A stretch of 64,000 nt of DNA from Tetraselmis striata (Eukaryota; Chlorophyta; Chlorodendrophyceae; Chlorodendrales; Chlorodendraceae). The first letter of the stretch is position 1. Each line of letters opens with the position of its first letter. The stretch spans positions 62,001 to 126,000 of the forward strand of contig VCJN01001596.1 of the NCBI GenBank assembly GCA_006384855.1, given 5' to 3'. Made by a program: the position numbers and the translations under genes. The notes under the pieces are model-generated. The model worked only from the letters and a program-made list of their open reading frames with translations, ran no database searches and was not told the DNA's origin. This document shows, in pieces, positions 46,301 to 56,640 of this stretch.

Positions 46301-47056
46301 TCCGCACGGTTTTGGCGCCCGCAACCTGACATAAATATAAGTATTGCTCCGTGTGGGTGGCCATGTCGCTACGCCACTTCTTCATTGAATGCACGGATTG
46401 GGAGTTTCCGATGCCAACTTGTGGTGGCACACATGCAACAGGAGCAGCTGGAGGCCAAGCTGCGCGGCCTGCCAAGGCACTTTCGCTCAGCTGGCAGCGC
46501 GTGCGCAAAGATCCTCCTCGCGGATACGCTGTGGTGCTGCCTCTCCGTGGGGCTCAACTACCACGCGGCGCCACACACGGTGCGCCACAACCGCATGCCG
46601 TCCCGGCCGCTCAGCACATACACAGCACCGCCCAGGACGCGAGCTGCCTGAGGGCCTATTTCTTATTGATGCTGACGAGATTTGCTCAGCCTGAATGCAA
46701 TGCAGCTCGAGTTGGGAATCCAGGTCACAATGGCGACCCACTAGCGCAGCCATAAAGGCTGACGGCTGCCCCTATTATGGCCGCGCCTGCAGGACGCCGA
46801 CGTGCTCGGGGCAGTGATCCGCTTCCTGGACCACGTCAGCCGGTGCAGCCTGCGCAGCAACGACCTCTTCCTGCCGGAGCTCGGCATGGTGCTCGAGACG
46901 CCCGCGCACACGCTGATGTGGCTGCGCAGCGAGCGCGTCGAGCACGGGACGATGTGCCCCGCCTTTGACGGGGGCGTGGGCGCGCGGGTGAGCACCGCCC
47001 GGATGCTCAAGACGAGCGTGCTCTCGTGCCTGAAGGCTCATGCCGCTCTCCGCTAG
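43331..47056 (+). CDS. Multi-exon gene of unknown function, partly resolved
   Basis: Exons that join in phase: 43331-43414 (Q/S/T-rich, ends TRRRKQGM), 43493-43609 (cysteine-rich: HVCSVDGCPPCTLVKGSC, CLDTFRRWQNQP), one ending 44165 (LLVAVAQFGSPESGEDAAT, perfect donor GTGAGT), 45137-45289 (GNSGTFGMAGTIFRHGNG... WKSTAAIGKLTAAQ), 45382-45422, 45667-45733 (KALMPGVLLDWAWFVHTLP), 46442-46579, 46793-47056 (stop). The 5' end and the exons between 43610 and 44165 are not settled. The intron after 45289 would have a GC donor (GAG/GCAAAT). C runs lie just before two acceptors (45305-45324, 45595-45614). Cysteines suggest zinc binding. I do not recognise the family; an old transposase turned host gene is one possibility, without firm motifs. 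Confidence 0.45.
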
Positions 47057-48139
47057 CCCGCAATGCTACCAAAGCGTGGCCAGCCTTTGGGGGCCAGTGG
47101 TTGACAGGATTATAGGATTTCTAACCACCCCAACCCAGTGAGCACGGGGAAGGGCAGCCCAGGAGGTGTGGAGCTCAGGCTCTGCCAGTGCCACTTTTTG
47201 CAGCCGACCATGCCATGCACGGGTACCCCGAGTGCATCAATCACCGAGAAACCTATCTTGGGACATCAAGGGTGTGTTTGCTTATCAGACGGCAATGTGA
47301 GGCTCGGCACAATGGGGCAGCATTGATTCCGCCTTGCACCAAGGCCGGCCGGCCAGACAGACAGGCAGCCAGCATCAGACAGCCTTGACTGCAACGAGGC
47401 ACCGCAAGGGGCAGCCTGGGCCGTTCCTCACAACAACCAGTACTTTCATCATTTCCCGCCCACCCGCTCCGGGGAGTCCAGCGGCGCCTTCACAGACACC
47501 ACATCTCTTAGACACCCTGTAAGCGCCCCCTTGTGCAGCTACCTACTAGATCTTGCTATTGAGTGTGTGGCCAACCCTCTTGAGCGACATGACGGGTACT
47601 AAGGCTCAGCATCCCCTCAGCCAAGGGCGTGCCGCATCTTCTCGAATGCCCCCCCTCCACTGCTCTTCCCGCCTGCCTCACATTGGCCATGAAAACCTCG
47701 ATCGTGATCTCACTTACCCCTGATCTCTACAGTATTCTGGTAGCGGCGTCCCACAAACCCCGGACAGTACCTCTCCTGCCTGGTGCCGCATGTGCATGGC
47801 AACAGAGTGCGCTGAAGACAACGCTGTTTACTCTCCAAACGCTTTCCATTCTGTCATTGCCTTGGCATCTAGTCACCAATGATGTTGTGTTTGGCACGAC
47901 ATTCCTGATTATGAGGTTTATGGGGGGTTTCTGGCGGCGGAGCGCCTTGGCAACAACTCATTCCGAGTGGCTAATTTGGTACCTGAGAATGAGACAAGAC
48001 CTGGGTACCATGGCGTCAGCTGTTACAGAGTTAATGCCTGCTGTTAATTTAATAACAATCGCGTGTATCATTATATTACTATCCATCAAAGTATTTTCAT
48101 CCCAGCAATCGTATATAGAGTCGCACCATAATAAATTAG
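47057..48139. other. Convergent intergenic region, one long open frame
   Basis: A plus-strand frame is open over 47629-48153 (about 174 codons, hydrophobic near the end: NLITIACIIILLSI) but overlaps the 3' end of the F-box gene on the other strand and has no early ATG. I do not call it a gene. Confidence 0.3.
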
Positions 48140-51100
48140 TTAGGCTTTACTAACAGCAGTAGCGGTGGCGGCCGGCGTCCTGGCGAGTGCCGCCGCTGAG
48201 ACTCTGTCGCAGCCGACAAGCTTTAGGGACGCAAGCGCAGCCAACGGTGCAAGCGCCGCCAGCCCAACATCCGTCAAGCGGCAGCGGCTGAGGTTGAGCT
48301 CCGTCAGTTGCTGCAGTGGCGCCAGCTTCGCGATGCCGGAATCGGTGACGCGGTCGCAGTAGCTGAGGTCCAGCGAGCGGAGGCTGATCAGACCGGCAAG
48401 CGACGCGACGCCCCGATCTGACACGGCTCGGCAGCCCGACACAGCAAGAGTGCGCAGGGAAGGCGCTTGCGAGAGCATGACAAGGCCAATGTCCGTGAGT
48501 CGCTGGCAGCGGCCAAGGTTTAGGATGACGAGGTGTGGCAACTCCGCCAGCGTCACGGCCGCCGCGTCAGTGAGCAGCTCGCAGCTAGAGAAGTCCAGAG
48601 ACGTCAGGCTGGGCGCCATTGCGAGCAGCTCGTCCGCGGCGTCGTCGCCCAGCTTCTCGCAGCGTGACAGGCTGAGGGTGTCGAGCCGGGACAGGGAGGC
48701 CAGCGCCGCGACACCTACATGGGTTAGTCGCCGCAGGTTACCAGCGTTTAGATGCTGCAGGCTGCAGGCCAGCGGTGCCAGGCTGCGCAGCCCAGCATCC
48801 GTAATCAGCTTGCAGCTGCACAAGTGGAGAGAGGTCAAGCTTGGCGAGGAGGAGCTCGTGCTCGTCGTCGACAGCCCGTTATCGTCGAAGCAGTCGTCGT
48901 CGGATGAATCGTCATCGTCGGAATACACAATGGGGTCGTAGTCGTCGCTGCTTGTAGTTCGACAGGTTTTCCGAGGACATGCGAGGGAGTCCACTGACAT
49001 GCTCCGGGGTACCACCTTGCCGGTAAGCACGGCAACCAGGTCAGCAAGGCCGTTATCGGTTAGCCGCTCGCAGCCACTGAGGCGCAGGCTCTGCAGGCGC
49101 TGTCCCGGGCCCGCTATGGCCGCCGCCAGCGAGGCGTCCGACAGTTTCACGCAGCCGCTGAGGTCGACGGATTTTAGGTTCGGCCACCCGCCGGCGTCCC
49201 GCAGCCCACGCAGGTCAGCGACGTTGGCGCACCACGCCAGCGAGAGGCGCTCCAGCGAGGGCAGCGCCGCAAGGCGCGATACGCCGTGCCCTGTGAGCCG
49301 GTCGCACCCGGAAAGGTCGAGAGCAGTCAAGCGCGCCGATCGCGCCGCCGCCAGGGCTGACAGCCCGTCGTCGGTGAGCAGCGCACAGCGCGCGAGAGAC
49401 AGCTCGCTCAGGGCACTGCATGCGCGCAGATTGCCTAGCACGGTGTCGGACAGTCGTGTGCAGCGCGCCAGGCTGAGGGTCTGCAGCGCGCGGAGCCGCG
49501 CCAGCGCCGGTGCGGCACTGTCCGACGTGAGGCGCTTGCACCCGGTGAGGTCGAGGCGGATGAGGCGCGGGCAGGCTCGCGCCACCACCGCCAGGTCCTC
49601 GTTTCCCAGGTCGTCCGCGCCGGCGAGGGTGAGCGAAGTGAGCGCCGGCGCGGCGGTGAGCAGTCCGCGGAGCTCGGGGCCGCGCACGGCCGATGGCAGG
49701 GCCAGCTCCGTCAACCCGGCCGCCACCTGCAGGGGACAGGCCGCGCGTTGTGAGCCATGCCTTGTTAGCCATTCCATCCGTGATGGGATCTTGCTGCACA
49801 TTACTCAAAATCCGGCATACACACAAGCCTACTAAGCTATGGCCATGCTCTGATTCGTTAGCTTGCCGCTAATCCCCTACACTACACCAATAAGGCACAA
49901 GCTGCCCCTCTGATTGTCCCGAATAATGCCACATTTGTGAGGTGCAAAGATGCGCTCTGTTGGGTCAACGAGGCGCTAGGCCGTGGTTTACTGTTTGTAA
50001 AGAATAGAGGGAGACTGCACTCTTCAATGTAGCTGTAAGTGGTTAAAGGGCATCATCATCCGCCCCATAAGTGGGTATGCTGTCGTGCGCGCGATATCGT
50101 AAGAAAAGCATGACATATAGATATATACTCACATCCCAAAAAGCTCCACAGCGCTCAAGAATGATATCTTTATGTGCCTAATTTTAATACTGTTTGTATA
50201 TACCTGTGTCTGGAATCCCTGTGCGCCAAGGAGGAGGGCTCATCCTAGCTAGCATGCTGCATATTGGCCTTCAAAGAACGCCGTAGAAAAGGCCTAGCCT
50301 ACCCTATATGCAGCTTCATTCCCAGGAATGAGTTGTAGCAACAGTTAAATTTCATGCCGCATTCCGTTGTGAGGTATGGCACCGCTCCACCTGACCTCAT
50401 GTCACAACTTAACGAAAAAGCACTCTGCACACGCCCCTTGCGATGGAACGAGGACCGACCGCCGGACTGCCAGCATATGCCACGAACTGTGAGCCTGAGT
50501 ATTTGTTGCCTTGTCAATACGGGTGCCGGCGCAGTAGTAATGCAAGCATTCTTGGGAATAGTCAGAATCTGCCCTAACTGTCGAGAGGTCAGATGTACAC
50601 CAAACAGTAACATAACTTATAAAGAGTGTTGTAGGCAAGTCCATTTTCAGCCTTGAATTGCGGATTCTTACTGGTGTATCGGCGCTGCTAGACACTGCAG
50701 GGTCTACCTAGGCATGTTGTTGTCATTGCCGCACTGTTCTGGCAGAGATTGCGCATCGCCCAGGCGAACAGTGGGGATAGGCGAAGGACAGACATGTTTT
50801 CAGTGTGACGGGGGCAGCTGGAGGACTGGGTGAGGAGCGGTGACTAACCTCGAGCGCGGCATCAAGGCGAACCGTTGAGCGGCCGTGTCGACCCTCCGGT
50901 GGGCAGTCGCGCAGGTCAAGGCGCCGCACAGCCGGCAGGCGCGTGCTCCAGCCGCGCGGCAGGCGTGCGCTGCTGGGCCGTAACCGCGCCCGCACGCCCG
51001 TCAGTTGGCGCCCCCAGCCGGCACACACCAGACGTGCCGCCGCTGCAGAGCGCGCGTCCAGCCGATTGAACAGCACGTCCGCCACTGTCTGCGGCAGGTG

Positions 51101-51157
51101 GTCCCATGCGGAAGTGGCGGCAGGCTGCGCGCAGACGGGGCCCACCGCAGCCGGCAT
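48140..51157 (-). CDS. F-box and leucine-rich-repeat protein (FBXL/AMN1-like)
   Basis: Two exons: 51157-50849 and 49726-48140 (donor GAG/GTTAGT, acceptor CCCCTGCAG, phase 0), about 631 residues. Start at ATG 51157; upstream the frame lacks ATG. Residues ~20-60 form an F-box (WDHLPQTVADVLFNRLDARS...RLVCAGWGRQL), which binds SKP1. Exon 2 is at least 15 cysteine-containing LRRs of the L-x-L-x-x-C-x-x-(L/I)-(S/T)-D type (LDLTGCKRLTSD, LSLARCTRLSDT, LNLGRCQRLTDIG). Between the two LRR blocks is a disordered Ser/Asp-rich insert (SSDDYDPIVYSDDDDSSDDD). The protein would be a substrate receptor of an SCF ubiquitin ligase; the target is unknown. The intron is 1.1 kb and I see nothing else in it. Confidence 0.8.
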
Positions 51158-52409
51158 GCTGACGCCCTTTCTGAGCCGTGCCCTGCTTGGGAGACCTTCC
51201 TGCCTTCCGACCTGGCCTGCGGAGGCGCACACGGCAATCACAGCGCGGATGTCAAAAGCTACCGTGGCAATATCGAACGCATCTGACGCCCCCTAGTACA
51301 GATCTAATCACCTGCAGCCTGAGCTTGATTTTGGAACGGCCGGCCTCGCGAACTTGCCATTCCAACTGCACAGACAGGCACCTTATTGGACTAGTGTAAA
51401 TCCAGACTGGCCATGCTGCGCCATGATATATACAGGGCTCTGGCGGCACTGGCCCAGCTCTCCCCACTCCCTATGAGTGATCCTCTACTTCTACGCCTGC
51501 CTCTCCAACCCCATTCGCCTTGCATTCCAACCCCTCAAAAACAACCTCCGCCCAGCCGATAATCCTCCTCGCGGCTCGCGGGGCAGAGGCAATGTCATGG
51601 AAGCTCCCCGTGCGCGCTCTGCGTGGCCACTAGTCTGGCTCCCGGATCCCTATGCTCGCGCTGGCCACAGCCTCCAAAGCGGTCTTCCAAACGGATGCTT
51701 GGTGTCCTTCGCCGGCGAGGGATTACTCATCACCGCTCGACTACATGTAGTCGACCTCTTAAACCCGCAGAGGGAACCCGCAAGCCGTACGAGCTGCAAC
51801 GAACGCTGCCGCGCCGTTGCAGCCGCCAACGAAGTCCGGTGACGGAACGCGGTTGCAGCCGCTGCCGCGCCGTTACAGCCGCCAACTAAAATCCGACGAC
51901 GGAACGCATTGCCACTGCGCAGCTCTGCAAACCTGTGGATGCCATCCATTGCTGGCAGTGGGTGGGCGCATATCGGTTGGGGAAGGGAATGGGCCGACGA
52001 TCCCGGGCTAGGCGGCTGGGGCGTTGCGAGGGGGTTGATCTAGCGGGGGGGGGGGGGGGGGGGGGGGGGTGCTCACCGCAGTCGGAGGGGACCCGGATAC
52101 CGTTGATACCGTCGTGAGCTATTCGCCGCAGAATGTGGGCTGAGAATGGGGAATGGAGAAAAGCGGTCGTGCAGTGGGAACAAGCGGGAGGCATGCCTGA
52201 CGGAGGTGTCTTGACGGCGTGACGCGCCCAAGGCGTCTCGCGGGCATGCGCGCATGCGGGGATATGCCGGTGTGCTGCTGGCGCAAATATGTCAGGATTT
52301 ATTCATGCCGGGCGCAGGTAGCGACTATCTCATACCCGTACCAGTATTAAAAAAATTCGCCCGCGCGGGACAGAACTGGCAACATCATTATTAATTTGTT
52401 TTTTGCTCG
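51158..52409. other. No gene seen; G run
   Basis: Upstream region of the F-box gene. It holds a short tandem repeat (51817-51907), a G run (52045-52069) and GC-rich low-complexity frames. Confidence 0.35.
51817..51907. repeat. Short tandem repeat, about 50-bp unit
   Basis: Two and a partial copies of a unit built from CGTTGCAGCCGCCAACGAAG (second copy CGTTACAGCCGCCAACTAAA) followed by TCCGGTGACGGAACGC or TCCGACGACGGAACGC. Confidence 0.65.
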
Positions 52410-52560
52410 TCGCGGGACAGGACTGACAACATGAAACCCCTGCAGCGTCTTTACGACGGCCGTTCAGGCAGCGCTCCAGTATCGGAAAGCCCTGGATGGG
52501 CGACCACGCTCCGTTTTAAATATAATCCGTCATCAAGAAAATTGCCGAAGCATTCCTGCC
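52410..52560 (+). repeat. Direct repeat flanking the retroelement, left copy
   Basis: About 150 bp (CGGGACAGGACTGACAACAT... GCAGCGTCTTTACGACGGCC... GGAAAGCCCTGG... ATTGCCGAAGCATTC) matches 54743-54880 in the same orientation with scattered differences. A shorter match to its start lies at 52363. Confidence 0.7.
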
Positions 52561-54084
52561 AATTTGGGGGACTCGACATCAACGATAATGTGGTTATCGA
52601 AGATGCCTCCCACATCGGCGTTGCCGCCCTTGTCGTTGGCCAAGCCGTGACTTTCCTCCGTGCTCAACACGCAACCTGAGCGAGGCCGGCGCGTTCCTTT
52701 CCGACCCGTCGGGCATATCCAGCCCTCATAGCCTTTACCTTGTTGGGGCGTCCTCGATTCACCAAGCTTTGGCCACCCCAACGTTGGAGCCTGGTGCCGG
52801 CGCCAACGTGTCGTCGGCGCCGATGTATGTGGGTTGTCGAGCTTCGCGCTGCTCATACCCGTGTCGTTGACGAGTGTGGAGACGTGGTGCTCGAGGATCT
52901 AGCGGGGCCGTTGGCCTCTGCCCTAAAGTTGCTCCCCTCCAAGCGCTCTCACGTTGCCCGTGCCGGCTGCTCGGCCGTTGGGGTTGAGCCGGCGTCTGCG
53001 ATGCGCTCGCCGGCCGACCTCCAAGCTATCCCGCATTACTCGGACTTCCCCTTGCACTCCATGCGGAAAGTCCAAGAAACCCTGAGCCACCGCCGCATTC
53101 ACAAGGTCCGCTTCGCAAAGCTTGCTGCGCGTATGCCTACATTCAAGCGGCCCTGACAGCAACCGCTTCCGACGGAGGCCGCCTCTTACGCGCTGCGACC
53201 GCGTTCCTAGTGCCCGATCCTCCAAGTGAGGGTCGCCTTGGTGAAGTCCGTGAGCGTTCCCCTTAGTACTACGATTCCATGTTCCGCGTTGCCGCTTGCC
53301 GCCCATTTGGCCTTCCGGCGGCTCCTGTCCTCTCCCTTGACGAGCCATGCCCTTGTGCTTTTTGCTTTTTCTTGATACAAGGTATGCTGGCCCGTTTTGA
53401 GGATGTTGGCGTGGAATTCATTCCTTCAACTTGGGCGGTCGCGTACGTTGCTCTGGGGGCGACTCCAATCACGCCGCACACGAGTGGGCGGCACGTGGCC
53501 TTTCCGACGTTTGCCACGGCGTGAAGTCCGCACTGGGCGTGGGTGTCCAGATCCTCACGGACCCATCGGTGCTTGTTTCTCTTCCGAAGGGCAGCGACGG
53601 CCGGCCGGCCGATGTTGGGCTTTTTGGGGATGGTGGTATCCGCGGGAACACGGTTACTGTCGATACCACCATTGCCCCTATCCTCGGGGTGTCAAGTTCG
53701 GATCCAACGACTGCGTTGCGGGCTGCAGAGCGCCACAAAATCCAGAAGTATGACGAGGGTGTCCGAAACGCCGCCAGCATGCTTCGCTGTGTTCCTTTCG
53801 CCGTTTCCGAGTTCGGCTCGCTGGCCACGCACGCCGAGGCCTTCTTGGTGGAGCTCGCGAAAGCTAGCCACACACACACTGGCCCAAAAATCGGCCAAAT
53901 CTTGTATGCGTGGCGCCGCCGTTTCTCCTTGCTCATGAACATGGCACATGCAGACAACGTTCTTGGCGGGGTCGCGGCCGTGCGCGCGGCACGTGATGGT
54001 GCTTTTGCGCCTGCGTCGCGTCGCTCGTCGGCATGTGTTGCTATGACCCGGGTCATTGGATGCAAGCGTCCTCGCCGCGGCTGA
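52410..54084 (+). pseudogene. Non-LTR retrotransposon ORF2, C-terminal part, frameshifted
   Basis: Rightward frames shift several times. The best part, 53431-54084, reads CSGGDSNHAAHEWAARGL, then RPADVGLFGDGGIRGNTVTV, DTTIAPILG, then AERHKIQKYDEGVRNAA and CVPFAVSEFGSLATHAEAF. This order (cysteine, then H, then R-P-A-D-V ... D-T-T ... K-x-x-K-Y ... P-F-x-x-x-x-x-G) is what I know from the region downstream of reverse transcriptase in many LINE-type ORF2 proteins. Upstream pieces (52740-53156, SPADLQAIPHYSDFP; 53279-53430, CPCAFC) fit the linker before it. The polymerase domain itself is not in the window, so this is 5'-truncated, as LINEs often are. Confidence 0.6.
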
Positions 54085-54742
54085 TGGCCTACCCCGGGGC
54101 GGTGGTCCCTTTGGTTCCTGACAGCTTGGCGACTTCGTGGTTCCCTTGGCTCCCCCTTGGTTCTTGGCTCCCTGGCCTCCTGCTCGACCTTGGTTTCAGG
54201 CTTCCGTCTCTCTTCTGCTGGCAACCTTTCATAGTTGCTGTTAGTTTCGTTTTGTAGTGCGCATTTTGTAAGCCCTGATTTAAAAAATATTATGCAACGG
54301 CATTTGCTGCTAATTTAAGGCATGTGACAGAATTTTCAACACATTTTTATGTTATATTGTTGTTGCAACATTACCATATATTATTACTATTATTATATCA
54401 ACATTATATCGCGACAATTAATGATTATCACGGTACTGGAATTATTCTGCAGCTAATCACTGTATGTACCGCGAAGCAAATTTATGAAATAATCTCGCCC
54501 CTTTTGACAGACATGACCAGATGGGGCGTCCAGTCGGGGGCAGTATTATTTTTTACTATGCAGCACCCGGGTTTTCGAATTTCGATACCCCGTTACCACA
54601 CCACTCGTGTGAATTACAAAAACGGTCTGAAACAAACCAACCGCTAAAAGTAGTGCTAAACCATCAACAGCAGCACAAGCTGTTTTAAAAAAGCCACCCG
54701 CATCCCGCACGAGGCTGGACGGACGATTAGTTTTTTCCGCCC

Positions 54743-54880
54743 CGGGACAAGACTGGCACAAGTGAAACCCTTGCAGCGTCTCTACGACGGCCGTTTAGGC
54801 AGCGATCCAGGTACGGAAAGCCCTGGGTAGGCGACGCTCCGTTATAGTTATCAGGCAAATTGCCGAAGCATTCTGCAAGA
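54743..54880 (+). repeat. Direct repeat flanking the retroelement, right copy
   Basis: CGGGACAAGACTGGCACAAG... GCAGCGTCTCTACGACGGCC... GGAAAGCCCTGG... ATTGCCGAAGCATTC; about 2.3 kb after the left copy. It could be the start of a second, more truncated copy of the same element. Confidence 0.7.
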
Positions 54881-55710
54881 CTAATTGCAGGCCAGTGACG
54901 GAATTTCCAACACTGTTGGATCACCGTCTAAAACACTGCCATGAAAATACCCGGCACTGACCACTAAAGGTCACTCCGCCCTACCCGTTTGGGCGTCGGC
55001 CCATTCGAGTAATGCAAGCTGGGGCAAGCCCCATCCCGCGGAGCAAAGCATTTCGGGAGTGCAATACATGTGCAACAAAGAAAGCAATGTGAGGGAGGGC
55101 CCGGCGCCATAGCTCCCATTCCCACTAAAATCCAGGAAGCCGTGAAGGGAGGGGGGGACCCCGCCCAAAACAAAGGCAGTTGAGTCCTCATGTGTTGACG
55201 CAATAACGTGACCACTGATAAAAATCCCTAAACTCCGGAACTAACAACCCCAAATTATGACGGTGATACCCCCATTACTGCGGGCACTCCACCAACATGT
55301 GTTCGATAGTCTCAGATTCACCACCGCCAGATAGATGCAGAGCAGTGTTCAAGAAACCGCTCAGGCATGACATGAATCCGGGCCAATCGGATGATTAGTT
55401 ATTCGTGCCCAATTCAGAGTAGTCCGACCGATTTTAGGGTTTCGGGCATCTTCCCCCAACCCACCGCATGGGTGGACCCCACGACCGTCCTCGGCCCTCT
55501 AAATCGCGAGCCATCGGCCCGTCTCCACCCCCGGCTGGGGATGCGGGCGGGGCTCGTGCACGGGTGGCACCTTGCTAGCCTTGGACCCGCCCGTGTTGTC
55601 ATCAACACTGCCGCGGGGGGGACATTGCGAGCTGGACACCGGCGTCTTATATGTCGTTGCAAGTCCGGTCTACTCCTCGTTCGTTGTTCGTTCATCACCT
55701 TCTCGCTTCC

Positions 55711-56050
55711 TGTCATGTCGGCGCCTCCACATCACATTCGGCCTAGTGCCGCTATTGAAGTGGCCCAGGATGTTGTGCTGGGGAGGGAGTTCTACGTTCG
55801 GCGGAAGGGGACGCGACCGAGCTAGCGGCGGATTTGGCGCTAGGAGACCCGCGTCGGTTACTTACCTGCCCGTGGCGAACCGTTCTGGGTTGAACCCCCT
55901 CCCCCCGCCCACCACCACCACCACCACCTCCGCTCCTTGCTGCGAGACCTCTTCGAAACTCCTTTCCTGTCGGCGTCTCCACATCACATTCGGCCTAGTG
56001 CCGCTATAGGAGTGGCCCGGGATTGTGTGTTGGGGAGAGCGTCCCTACTG
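55711..56050. repeat. Diverged direct duplication, about 254-bp spacing
   Basis: Two blocks of about 85 bp with around 85% identity, each starting CCTGTC and running through GCCTAGTGCCGCTAT and a GTGTTGGGGAG- or GTGCTGGGGAG-type end. Confidence 0.65.
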
Positions 56051-56309
56051 CGCGGAGCGGCGGCTGGCGGGTGGCGATGCCTGGTCCCGATGGCGGTTCC
56101 CGCGTTTGGTGGCCCATAGCTGGATTTCTGAATGGATTTCTTGAATGTTGCAGCTACAGGTAGCACATGTAATCACTCAGAGTAGTCCGACCGGGCCACG
56201 CAAGCACGTGTGTGTGATGACGGTGATCCACGGCCGCGCCGTGCAGCTTCGGCAATGGGATGGCGGACGAATCTGCGCCGTCCGATGTTGAGGTAGTGCT
56301 AGATGTACG

Positions 56310-56640
56310 CATACTCTTAGCGATACTCGGCTGCCCATACAACGCGATATGCCGGTACTCATCGGCTGCCCGTGTATTGGCTATACATGCGACTCCCGCA
56401 GATACATGTATGTGACATGCTCGTATCTTTTGTGTTGCTTTCACTGGTTTCGGAGCCGCATGGATGTGATTCCGAAGGTCAATGGTTCGAATCGCACGGA
56501 ATTCGGATTAGCCTAGTCGCTCATAGATGGGACGGGATGGAATGTCAGCTGTACTCGGACCGATACTCGGCTGCCCGTGATCGAGACGCGTACAACGCCA
56601 TACCGGTACGGACCAGTATTCGGCTGCCAGTGTAGCGGAT
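56310..56640. repeat. Cluster of TACTCGGCTGCC motifs
   Basis: GATACTCGGCTGCCC (two copies), CAGTATTCGGCTGCC and ACTCATCGGCTGCCC alternate with CCGGTAC and CAACGC motifs. It resembles a subterminal transposon array. Confidence 0.5.

Noticed and set aside
47629-48153. Membrane-protein-like frame on the plus strand
   Set aside because: No early ATG, overlaps the F-box gene end, and the hydrophobic part comes from AT-rich 3' flank.
48999-49835. 278-codon plus-strand frame rich in Arg/Ser
   Set aside because: Antisense shadow of the leucine-rich-repeat exon.
56470-56510. GGTTCGAATCG as a Pol III B box
   Set aside because: No A box at the right distance and no tRNA fold.
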